Shown: piece after piece, positions 44,071 through 53,128 of the stretch
How the letters are laid out: every line of letters begins with the position of its first letter
How positions within the stretch are numbered: position 1 is the stretch's first letter
From: Ascoidea asiatica
Lineage: Eukaryota > Ascomycota > Saccharomycetes > Ascoideales > Ascoideaceae
NCBI GenBank assembly: GCA_001600695.1
Contig: BCKQ01000012.1
Coordinates: 148,096 to 212,095 of the forward strand
Reading direction: 5' to 3'
Length of the DNA stretch: 64,000 nt
Notes under the pieces: model-generated
The model's input: the letters and a program-made list of their open reading frames with translations, nothing else
Told to the model about the DNA's origin: nothing
Databases searched by the model: none
Translations under genes and position numbers: made by a program

Positions 44071-45038
44071 TTTTATTAATATTTTATTTTATTAATATTT
44101 TGAATTGACAATGAATTGACAATGAATTGACAATGAATTGACAATGAATTGAATAAATTAAAAGATAATTGATGATTAGAATCTGATATTTAATTTATTT
44201 ATTTCATTTATTGTTGGCTGAAACTAAAATTTAAAGGAATTGAAGAAGAAGTTTATAGCAGTAACAAAATTACCAGCAATTCTAACAGCAAATCTGACAA
44301 TTGAGATACAATCAAAAATTAGTAAGCAAAATTGAAAAGGGAGTGGTTTTGGGGGGGGGGGTCTGGGTTTGGGGTCTGGTGACCGGAAACTGAGGAAGGA
44401 GAAAAGGGGTCTGGTGACAGGAAACTGTTCGTTAACGGGATTTGATTGGGGGTTTGTGGTGTTCGTGTTCGTGTTCGTGTTGTTGTTGTTTACAGATTGG
44501 GTTTGTGGGGTAGAAATTGGTGGCGGTGGCTGGTTTTAGGTGGCCCATGTGGCAGTGGTGGCAATACTTGATGCTACCTGTGGGAATGGGAGCAGAGTAG
44601 GGTGGCGTTGCTAAATACTGCGCCGCTAGTCCTTGTGGGTCTTTTGATCTTTTTGGTCTGCTGAGAAATGATAGAGAATTGTAAGGGAATAAGGTGACCC
44701 GCACCAGCCACGGTCCCGGTAGCAGGAACACCCCCGCCCGGTGTGAGATCTCTTTCTTCGTTCTTCTCTTTCTTCTCTTTCTTCTTCTGTGCTTTGTTGC
44801 ACTTCGTCATGATACTACTACTACTTCTACTACTACCACTAATAACTAAAACAAGCTGATTTTTATATTCGGGCTGGAAATGAATAAGAATATTAAAAAA
44901 AATATGTCAGTAAAATTATAAACAATCAGCATCACAATCACAATCTGAATATCAATCAATCTAAACAAAAATTACTATAGAATAATAATCATCATTCTAG
45001 ATATTATATTATTATTAAAAATGAATGTGAATAAATAA

Positions 45039-45073
<35 letters not shown>

Positions 45074-45234
45074 TAAATGAGTTTATTCTTATTCTCAATT
45101 CAAATTACTTCTTCTTTCTTTTATATTCCTCATCAATCAAATCTTATAATCAATCAATCAATCAATCAATCAATCACTTAATCACTTAATCACTTAATCA
45201 AACAATTAATTAATCAATTAAATTAATAATTTAA
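44071..45234. promoter_or_regulatory. Divergent GLO1/INH1 promoter with G-rich strand asymmetry
   Basis: Next to the GLO1 ATG is an 11-bp minisatellite (AATGAATTGAC, four units and a partial one, 44101-44152). Then comes a GC-rich island (about 44330-44830) with G strongly on the plus strand. It includes an 11-G run (44351-44361) followed by GGG and GGGG, a plausible G-quadruplex. A 22-bp near-perfect direct repeat beginning GGGGTCTGGTGAC starts at 44371 and 44406, and GGTGGCAAT is at 44557-44565, one base from the proteasome PACE element. Simple repeats (AT)n at about 45040-45069 and (AATC)n at about 45149-45176 precede INH1. ORFs across the island are not convincing. Confidence 0.5.
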
Positions 45235-45582
45235 ATGTCAATTCAATTAGCTTCACAAATTATTTTACCAAATTTATTAAATCCAAATATAATTTTACCA
45301 TTTTATAAAATTTCATATAAAAATTCATATAAATTTTCATATAAATTTTCTTCAAATTTATTTATTTTAAAAAATTTTAAAAGAAATTATTCAATGGAAG
45401 ATTCATTTACTGGTAAAAGTTTTTTAAATAGAGAAAAATCAAAAGAATCTTTTTATATTAAAAAACATGAAAAAGAAATGTTAAAAAAATTAAAAGATAA
45501 ATTAAAAAATAATTCAAAAGATGATTTTAATGATAATATAAATTCAATTAATCAATTTAAAAAAAATTCTGATGAAATTTAA
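45235..45582 (+). CDS. INH1: Mitochondrial F1F0-ATPase inhibitor, IF1/Inh1 family
   Basis: 115 residues. IF1-type inhibitors bind F1 and block ATP hydrolysis when the membrane potential collapses. The first ~52 residues are rich in Ser, Lys, Tyr and Asn without acidic residues, ending RNYS, a plausible mitochondrial presequence. The mature part starts at MEDSFTGKSFLNREK, matching the inhibitory segment of yeast Inh1/Stf1 (ED-SF-x-KRE). It continues as KESFYIKKHEKEMLKKLKDKL, a charged amphipathic helix typical of the family. Mature length (~60 residues) fits. Inh1 and Stf1 cannot be separated here. Confidence 0.85.
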   Translation: MSIQLASQIILPNLLNPNIILPFYKISYKNSYKFSYKFSSNLFILKNFKRNYSMEDSFTGKSFLNREKSKESFYIKKHEKEMLKKLKDKLKNNSKDDFNDNINSINQFKKNSDEI

Positions 45583-45860
45583 TAATATTAACATATCTTA
45601 ACTTAATATATTTTCAATTCTATTCAATTCTATCATATCTCATCTTATTCTATCATAATCTTTTATTCTCTTTATTCTCTTTACTCTCTTTATTCTCTTT
45701 TTATATTCTCTTTTTATATATACATATATACATATATACATACATTTTTAAATTAAATAAACATTTATTCAAAAAAAAAACATTAATAACTAATTAATAA
45801 ATATCTATTTTCTTATATTATATTATATTATATTATCTTCTTCATAATCATAATCAAAAT

Positions 45861-46230
45861 CTATGAAGTTTTAAATAATAAAATTGCTAATGAATCATTA
45901 TAAAAATAAATAAAATTTCCCATTTCATGTGTAACATATGATCCAAAATTTTTACCAACAATACAATGCCATGTTGTACCATATATTTTATCCATTTCTT
46001 TTTTTAAATTTGCTGCAATATCTTTTTCTAATTGATTTTCTTCAATTGATTTTTCTGTTAATTTTAAAACAAATTTTTGCATTTCTTCTGTCATATCTGT
46101 ATTCTTAATAATTTCTAAATTTATTAAATATTTATATTTATATTTATATTAATATTAGTATCATTCATTATCTTCAAATATTGTTTCAAACATCTTTAAA
46201 AAATCTTTGAATACATTACTTACGTGCCAT
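45861..46230 (-). CDS. DYN2: Dynein light chain LC8 (Dyn2-like), split gene with two exons
   Basis: Exon 1 is 46224-46230 (ATGGCAC) and exon 2 is 45861-46114, giving 86 residues. The open part alone (from 46094) would lack the conserved start. Splicing adds MAQIIKNTD before MTEEMQ, matching the LC8 pattern VIKNADMSEEMQ. Hallmarks are KDIAANLKKEMDKIYGTTWH, CIVGKNFGSYVTHE and the C-terminal ILLFKTS. LC8 is a dimeric hub that joins dynein intermediate chain, the nuclear pore Nup159 and other partners. S. cerevisiae DYN2 also contains introns, so a split gene is expected. Codons and frame agree across the junction. Confidence 0.88.
46115..46223 (-). other. Spliceosomal intron of the dynein light chain gene
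   Basis: 109 nt, with donor GTAAGT at 46218-46223, acceptor TTTAG ending at 46115, and TACTAAT at 46154-46160 (one base from the yeast branch consensus TACTAAC) about 38 nt before the acceptor. It is the best-supported intron in the window. Confidence 0.85.
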
Positions 46231-46922
46231 TTTGAAATCTTTTTCTTATATAATATAGGTTCTATAACAATATTAAATAAATAATATTTTAAATATCTTA
46301 TAAATATTCAATAAACATTCAATAAATATTCAATAAATCATCTAAAATAAATTTAAATATCATTTTAAATTTCCATTTCCATTTCACTTTCACTTTCACT
46401 TTCAATTTCTTTCAATTTCTCCCTGAGACATCAGCCGCAACTTGCACCGCCACAAATCTCTAAAAAAAATTTAAATTTAAAAAAGGGATGAGGCTGGTGT
46501 GTCGTGAGACCATTTTTGCGGTTGCAGTGCAAAATAAACTTTAAATTCTTTTATTTTTTAATTTTTGTATTTAAAGTAATAAATAATTGATAAATAAATA
46601 ATTGATTGATTGATAGATAAATAATTGTAAATAGGTTAGTTAAAAAAGCAAAGAGAATAGAAAATTATCATTAAATAAATCATTCTTGAAAGAATTACTT
46701 CTTAGAATTAAAAAAAAAAAAAATTGAATAAAGATCAGATAGAGATAAAATAAAAAAGGATAAATTATATTTGAAATATATAAAACCACTCAAAAACCAC
46801 AAAAAAAATTCAAAAAAATTTGATAAATAAATAAATAAATAAATAAATAAGTAAGTAAATAAATAAGTAAATAAAAATAAAAATAATAAAAGCTAATAGG
46901 CTTAAATGATTTAAACTTCATT
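46231..46922. promoter_or_regulatory. DYN2 upstream / UBP15 downstream spacer
   Basis: AT-rich with a short GC-richer patch (46425-46525). The patch contains GGGATGAGG, a weak PAC-like word, and GAGACC at 46506-46511 followed by ATTTTT, shared with other promoters in this half of the window. TTTGCGGTTGCAGTGCAAA is a partial palindrome at about 46514. A (AAAT)n tract covers about 46822-46878. No gene. Confidence 0.4.
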
Positions 46923-49900
46923 TCAACTTTTAATGAAAATTGCTCCACCTCCACCATATTGTTGAGAATGATTACTTCTATCTGGATGATCTAAAAATAA
47001 ACTATCTGTAGAATTTAATATATTTATCATTGCAGTATCTTCATCTTCTTCATCAAAATATCTAATATCCATATTATCATTACTAATTAATCCAAATCGA
47101 ATTTTATTAAATTCTTTTTGTCCAAGTGATAATCTTTCTTGTAATCTTAATTTTAATGTTTTAATTGTATCATCTAATCTAATTGCAAAAAAAAATGGTA
47201 TACCATGACATTTCATTGGATCTTTATGAAATTGAAAAACTGGTAAAAAATGATATTGATTAACAAGTTCTTGATAATCTTTTTTCTCTTTTTCTGTTTC
47301 AAAATAATCCAGACCATTTGGTATTAAAATTTTTGAATCTTCTGGTAATGGTGATACATATAATATATAATCATCTGAAATTTGTTCAATTTTATCTTCT
47401 GGTCTATAATATTCTTTAAATTTATGAGATTCATTTGAAAGCCAACATAATATTGTTTCTCTAGTTTTATTATCAAAATTAACTTTATGTTGAAGTTTAT
47501 CAAGTAAATCTTTAATTTTTGAATCTTTTGGAATTAAAAATTCATATAAATGTTCATGCATAATACCTTTTGGTACCCATGATATTTTCATTCTTCTCAT
47601 TGTTTCTAATTCATCTAAAGTTATTGATAATATCTCATATTCAAATTGTAAACAAAGTCCAGCTTTATAATTTCTACTATTAACTATATGTCCAATATGA
47701 TTTGAACGATGTAATGGAATTCTAGAATCACTATGAACAAAAAAAATTCTTAAATAATCTGGTGATATATCAAATTTTTTACCTAATGCTTCTGCCATAT
47801 CATTATATTGAGTATTTGTTGTACACCAAAAATCAAATGTTTTTGAAATAACTGAATTAACTTTTAATTTATTTTCATTTTCAATATTTGTTGTTTCAAG
47901 TTTTTTGATATTTCCATTATTCTCATTATTCTCATTATTTCCATTATTCTCATTATTTTTATTATTTGAATTACTTCCACTAACAATAACATAATCATCA
48001 TTATCAATATTTGTAAACGGACTAAATGTTATATGAAGTCTTGTACCTAAACATTTATAATAATCTACTGGATTTCCTGCTTTTGGATACATACATTCAG
48101 TAATTGGTTTTTCTATTTCATTAAAAGGTAATTTTCCAATAAATTTTTTAGTATTTTCATTAAACTCTTTAAAAACTTCTTCTAATTCTTTAGCTGCACT
48201 TTCATCAACTTGTTTTTCCGATTCTGTAAAACAAATTATATCACCATTTGATAATTCACAATCTAAGAATGATGCTTTTGTTACAATATGATCAATTCCA
48301 CCTGCTTTTATTTCTTCATAAAAATCTAATTTAGTATTAAGAGGAAATCCCATAAATTTATTTAAAAATGGTATAAGACTTTCAACTAAATCATGCTTAT
48401 TCATAAATATATGTCCAATTCCAGTGATTTTCATATTTCTTATATCAAAATATTTTATTAAAAGACAAATATTTGATGATAAAGTTCCAACATCATGAAA
48501 TTTGAAAATTGAATCATCTTTTTCAACTTCAATTTCTTCTTCTTTTTTTTCAACCTTATCATCATTTATTGCTTTTGTAAGTTCTGCATCCACAGTTTTA
48601 AAAATATATGGAAGAGTAATATAATTTCTAAATATTTTTGGAATTAAATTGCCTTTTTTATTCTCATCAATATAATTAACAATTACTCTTAAATCTCTTC
48701 TAATATCTTCACAATATACTAAAAATCCTAAATTTTTTCTAGTTGAAATTCTTGAATGAACATCTTGAATTGGCATTTCAATAATATCTGATTCATCAAC
48801 ATCATTTATTGAAAGATCAATTGGAAGATCAGGTCTAACAGTTTCATTTTTTCTATAAACAATTGACCAAAATCTCAAAAATTTTTTTGTATCTTCTTTT
48901 TTAATTCCAAGACTTTCACCCATTATTTCATAAGCTTTATTTAATGGAGTTGTTCTTAAAACTTTTAAAGATTTAGGTAAATCACTTGTATCATATAATA
49001 AAGAACTAAAATATTTATTATATTGATTAGCAGCTAAATCAAAACCTTCATATTTAATAAAAATATCTTCAGTAAATAAAGATATTGGTAAACAAAGACG
49101 CATTTCTTCTTCTTCTTTTTCTTTTCTTAATTTTTCTTCTTTTTCTTTTTTAATAGTTTCAATAATATATTTTGGTACATCATCTTCAGTAACTTCTTCT
49201 AAAATTTTTGAAGCTTGAGATCTTTTAATATAAACTAACATATAAGCACTTGTATGACGTTTAGTTTGATATTCAAGAAATTCATTTCTACTATAAGTTG
49301 CTAATTCATTATTACTAATTCTATCACAACCAAAATTATCTTCAAAAACTTCTTTATTAGTAACTCTCCAAACTTTATCATCATCATATCTATGCCAAAG
49401 ACCATCTTTTTTAGGTTTTATCATAGCATAATAATGACCAGAAGAAATATCACCTTGATGAATTAAAACACCATAAAGATCATAATTCCAATCATCATTT
49501 AAAATTTCTTTATTATCTTGATCTAAATATGGAGATAAATTAATTGTATCCGGAAATTCATAACGATCATTAATTTTCATTAATTGATCATAATTAAAAT
49601 CATATTCAAATCTTTTTAATTGTAAATGTAAAACAGATGGAAAACTTTCAAATACAACACCTTTTTTAGCATCTTGATGACCAAATTCTCCAGCATCATA
49701 TTGATTTTCACCATCAAGTAATTCAACTTCAATATAATTTTTAAAAGAATCTTTTAAACCTTTCATTGATTTAACATTTAATTGAATATCCCAAAAATCT
49801 TCAATTCTTGAAGATTCATAATTAACATTAATACATTTAACATAACTTTTCATTTTACCAACAAAAATATTTGATAAAAGACCTTCAACATCAGTACCTT

Positions 49901-51575
49901 TCATAGTATTTTCTAATCTATCCATTAAAATTCTATTTAATTCTTGTACATCATGTTGTGTGAATGCATCACCAGTATCCCAACCAAAAGATCTTGTTAA
50001 ATCAGAAGTATCAACAGAATCTTCAGAAATTTGTAATTGATAAAATAATCTTTGTAAAGCAATAGTAACAGAATTATTATCATTTGAAGGAATTTTATAA
50101 ACAATTTTTCTAAAATATTTTGTATAAAAATAAGATTGTAATAAAGAATTTAAATAACATGTTGCACCTTGATTTTTTAAACCAACATAACCAGTATTTT
50201 TTTTTGAATCATAATTTAAAAAATTATGCCATAAAACACCAGTTGAATCTTCAATAACATTTATAAATACAGTTATATTTAAATTATTATTTGAAGATAA
50301 ATAACCTTGATTAAAATTTTGAACTTTTGATAAAGTTCTTAAATCAACAAAATTTGAAAAACCCCAATCAGTTTCATCTTTATAAAATCTATGATGAGAT
50401 TGATTAAAAAATTTAATATTTGGATTACTTGGATTCCAAATAAGTAAACCAAATTGAGCACAAATATACCAATTATTATCAATTGGTTCTTCAAAATTTT
50501 TACTATTTAAATCTTTTTTTAAATCAGGTAATGGTTGTAAATACATTGCTAAAGAATTATTATTATTACCATTTGGAAAAAATAAAATATTCCAATTAAA
50601 ATTACCAACATTATAAATTGGAGAAGTAATTTTTGAATCTTTAATATTTGTAAAATTTTTAATTTCCCAAGTAAAATATTTTGAATCTTTAATTTTATAA
50701 TCTTTAATTTCAGTTAATTGATTTAACCAAAATTTAAAATCAGTTGCAGGAGTTTTATTTTTTATTTCTAAAATTTCAGATTGTGAATTAATTTTATGAT
50801 TATTATTATCTTTAATATCTTTATTATCTTTATTATTATTATTTTTATTATTATTACTTGGAATGGTCGTTGAATTAGTTGATTTAGATATTGTGGAATT
50901 AGTGGTATTAGATATAGAATTTGAATTTGAATTAGTATTAGTATTAGTATCAATATTTTCATTTGGTTCTTCAAGATAAGAAGTTGAAGAAGAAGAATTA
51001 TAAGATTCATATATTTCGTTATCGTTATTAATATTCATAATATTTGGATTATTTATATTATTATGATTGATATCAATATCCTTATCTATATCAGTATGAT
51101 CAATTTGAATAAGCTCATCATCATCATCATCATCATCTATATCAGTATGATCAATTTGGATAAGTTCATTTTCATCATCATCTTCTTCCTCATTAGAGAT
51201 TAGGATTTCTTGAACCAGATTAAAATCATCATCATCATCGTCATCATCATCTTCATCCTCATCAATATTTTCTTGGACATTTATATTATGATGATCATCA
51301 GTAATATTATTGGTATTATCATCATTTGAAGGAACAGCGTTATCAATTAAATCAATATTATTTATAATTTTATTCATATTATTATTATTACTGCTATTAT
51401 TATTTTTATTTTTACTAATAATATTTTTATAATTTTTAATTAAACTTATTTTTTTTGTAGTTTTATTTGAAATTGATGATGAATTATTATTTAAATCAAT
51501 TTTATTATTATCATCTTTATTATTATTACTATTATTAGAATCAGATTCATTTATTTGATCATTTTCAAAAGCCAT
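46923..51575 (-). CDS. UBP15: Ubiquitin-specific protease Ubp15 (USP7/HAUSP type)
   Basis: 1550 residues; S. cerevisiae Ubp15 has 1230, and the extra is mostly the first ~290 residues, made of Asn-, Asp- and Ser-rich runs (DEDEDDDDD, two copies of ELIQIDHTDID). A MATH domain is at about 298-430 (FTWEIKNF). The USP core is at about 465-750, with the Cys box GLKNQGATCYLNSL (catalytic Cys473) and the His box HQGDISSGHYYAM (His714), as in cysteine deubiquitinases. The C-terminal half contains the tandem ubiquitin-like domains of USP7. Ubp15 removes ubiquitin from peroxisomal receptor Pex5 and cell-cycle factors. The conserved end (FLDHPDRSNHS) is intact. ATG at 51573-51575 is in good context; NCE103 lies upstream in the same direction. 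Confidence 0.95.
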   Translation of the reverse strand: MAFENDQINESDSNNSNNNKDDNNKIDLNNNSSSISNKTTKKISLIKNYKNIISKNKNNNSSNNNNMNKIINNIDLIDNAVPSNDDNTNNITDDHHNINVQENIDEDEDDDDDDDDDFNLVQEILISNEEEDDDENELIQIDHTDIDDDDDDDELIQIDHTDIDKDIDINHNNINNPNIMNINNDNEIYESYNSSSSTSYLEEPNENIDTNTNTNSNSNSISNTTNSTISKSTNSTTIPSNNNKNNNNKDNKDIKDNNNHKINSQSEILEIKNKTPATDFKFWLNQLTEIKDYKIKDSKYFTWEIKNFTNIKDSKITSPIYNVGNFNWNILFFPNGNNNNSLAMYLQPLPDLKKDLNSKNFEEPIDNNWYICAQFGLLIWNPSNPNIKFFNQSHHRFYKDETDWGFSNFVDLRTLSKVQNFNQGYLSSNNNLNITVFINVIEDSTGVLWHNFLNYDSKKNTGYVGLKNQGATCYLNSLLQSYFYTKYFRKIVYKIPSNDNNSVTIALQRLFYQLQISEDSVDTSDLTRSFGWDTGDAFTQHDVQELNRILMDRLENTMKGTDVEGLLSNIFVGKMKSYVKCINVNYESSRIEDFWDIQLNVKSMKGLKDSFKNYIEVELLDGENQYDAGEFGHQDAKKGVVFESFPSVLHLQLKRFEYDFNYDQLMKINDRYEFPDTINLSPYLDQDNKEILNDDWNYDLYGVLIHQGDISSGHYYAMIKPKKDGLWHRYDDDKVWRVTNKEVFEDNFGCDRISNNELATYSRNEFLEYQTKRHTSAYMLVYIKRSQASKILEEVTEDDVPKYIIETIKKEKEEKLRKEKEEEEMRLCLPISLFTEDIFIKYEGFDLAANQYNKYFSSLLYDTSDLPKSLKVLRTTPLNKAYEIMGESLGIKKEDTKKFLRFWSIVYRKNETVRPDLPIDLSINDVDESDIIEMPIQDVHSRISTRKNLGFLVYCEDIRRDLRVIVNYIDENKKGNLIPKIFRNYITLPYIFKTVDAELTKAINDDKVEKKEEEIEVEKDDSIFKFHDVGTLSSNICLLIKYFDIRNMKITGIGHIFMNKHDLVESLIPFLNKFMGFPLNTKLDFYEEIKAGGIDHIVTKASFLDCELSNGDIICFTESEKQVDESAAKELEEVFKEFNENTKKFIGKLPFNEIEKPITECMYPKAGNPVDYYKCLGTRLHITFSPFTNIDNDDYVIVSGSNSNNKNNENNGNNENNENNGNIKKLETTNIENENKLKVNSVISKTFDFWCTTNTQYNDMAEALGKKFDISPDYLRIFFVHSDSRIPLHRSNHIGHIVNSRNYKAGLCLQFEYEILSITLDELETMRRMKISWVPKGIMHEHLYEFLIPKDSKIKDLLDKLQHKVNFDNKTRETILCWLSNESHKFKEYYRPEDKIEQISDDYILYVSPLPEDSKILIPNGLDYFETEKEKKDYQELVNQYHFLPVFQFHKDPMKCHGIPFFFAIRLDDTIKTLKLRLQERLSLGQKEFNKIRFGLISNDNMDIRYFDEEDEDTAMINILNSTDSLFLDHPDRSNHSQQYGGGGAIFIKS

Positions 51576-52396
51576 TTTGAAATTATGATTTAGGAATTTA
51601 GATCTATAAAATAAGAATTAAGAATAAAGAAAAAAAAGCTAGGAATTGAGAATTGAAAAATATATAAAGTAAGTAAGAATTGATATATAATAATTGATGT
51701 ACAATATTTTAATGATTTACAATTGATTGAATTGATTGAATTGATTCAATTGACTAGATTGATTTAATTGAATATATTAATTGTTTAATGATAATATAAT
51801 AATATAATAGAGGTATATCAATAATATATCTGTAATAGTTGTGAGAATAATACAGGTTATGTTACTGGAGTGTGATCTGAAGAAGAGTGGAACAACGTTT
51901 ACTGACTACAAACGAGCAGGCAGAGCAAGCTGACCCCAGGCTGACCAATGTGTTACGTAAGCATAACAGGGTAACAGTCTCCTTGAATTAGTTGGTACCA
52001 GATCCAGGGATCTGGCATTTCAGTCACGTGCAATATCCATGTTTAGAGACCAGGTCCACGGGTCCTGTTTTTGTGACCACATGATCAGCGTCTGTCATGT
52101 GATGCATGTCCCAAATCTGTTTTTTACTTCTGTCCTGAATATCTTCTCTTGCTGCCCGCCGTTTCCAGCTGTTTCTGTCCTGCACCGAGCTGTCCTGGCG
52201 GGATGCCCTTTCCCAATTGGGACAATACACTTTAGAGTTAAAGTTATATAAAGTTGTATGTATTTCTATATGTTTATTTTATTTATTTGTTTATCTATTT
52301 GTATATCTATTTGTATATCTATTTGTTTATCTATTTGTTTATATATCCATGAATCATTGTTTTTATTATATTTTATTTATAAAGAAGTGTTATGAG
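51576..52396. promoter_or_regulatory. UBP15 promoter / NCE103 downstream spacer
   Basis: The GC-richer island (about 51850-52230) carries TTACGTAA-type and CACGTG-type sites and GAGACC at 52046-52051. It also has a perfect inverted repeat CCAGATC-CAGG-GATCTGG (about 52000-52017) and the palindrome TCCCAATTGGGA (about 52213-52224). Next to NCE103 a 12-bp minisatellite ATTTGTWTATCT runs from about 52284 to 52350 and creates a spurious repetitive ORF. No gene. Confidence 0.45.
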
Positions 52397-53128
52397 TTAT
52401 GGAGAAACTTGACTCAATAAACCTGTTGCAACATCATATATCAAACCATGAACTTCAATTTCATCTTTTTTTAAAGCATTAATAACATCAACGTTTTCAT
52501 TAATTAAATAATTTAATTGAGATTTAACATTTAATTCAACCAATTTTAAACATTTATCATTTAAATTATCAAATTTATTTAAAATTAATTCATTTTTAAA
52601 TTTTAATTCAATCAATGGTTCTAACCAATTTGTTAAATTTTTACTTAAATTTTCATTTTCTTTACTTTTTTTAACTGATAATGAACCTTTTACACCACCA
52701 CAATCTGTATGACCAATGATTAAAATTTTTGAAATTTTTAAATGATTAACTGCATAATCAATTATTGATTTTGAAGAAATATCATTTTTATTATTTATAA
52801 TATTACCAATATTTGATAATGAAAAAAATTCTCCAGATTTTAAATTATTAAAAATATTTTCATTAATTCTTGAATCTGAACATGAAATAAATAATGTATG
52901 TGGAGATTGACCTTTTGAACATTCATTAAATATTATTGGTTCAGTTTTATTAATTTTTGAAACCCATTGTTTATTACAATTTAAATAATCATTAATTGTT
53001 GAATTTTTATTTAATGCATAATTTGGTTTTTCAATTTTATCTTTATGATCTTTATAATCATTAGTTAAATGAATATGATTATTACAACATGATGTTCTAG
53101 TCTTAGTTTGAGTTTCAACTGATGACAT
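52397..53128 (-). CDS. NCE103: Beta-class carbonic anhydrase
   Basis: 243 residues (S. cerevisiae Nce103: 221). It hydrates CO2 to bicarbonate for carboxylases and is essential in air-grown yeast. Zinc ligands are Cys83 and Asp85 in ISCSDSR, then His140 and Cys143 in IIGHTDCGGVKGSL; Asp85-Arg87 form the usual catalytic dyad. The final segment DEIEVHGLIYDVATGLL matches the family end. The N-terminal ~50 residues are variable and contain a Cys-Cys-Asn-Asn-His stretch. The long 2.9-kb upstream region may hold CO2-responsive control, as known in other yeasts, but no specific site could be proven. Confidence 0.95.
   Translation of the reverse strand: MSSVETQTKTRTSCCNNHIHLTNDYKDHKDKIEKPNYALNKNSTINDYLNCNKQWVSKINKTEPIIFNECSKGQSPHTLFISCSDSRINENIFNNLKSGEFFSLSNIGNIINNKNDISSKSIIDYAVNHLKISKILIIGHTDCGGVKGSLSVKKSKENENLSKNLTNWLEPLIELKFKNELILNKFDNLNDKCLKLVELNVKSQLNYLINENVDVINALKKDEIEVHGLIYDVATGLLSQVSP

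Noticed and set aside
45861-46094. Dynein light chain as an unspliced 77-residue protein
   Set aside because: It would lack the conserved N-terminal beta strand; GTAAGT, TACTAAT and TTTAG signals and an in-frame 7-nt exon restore it.
52217-52420. 67-codon ORF with repeated LFVY peptides
   Set aside because: Direct translation of the 12-bp minisatellite next to NCE103.
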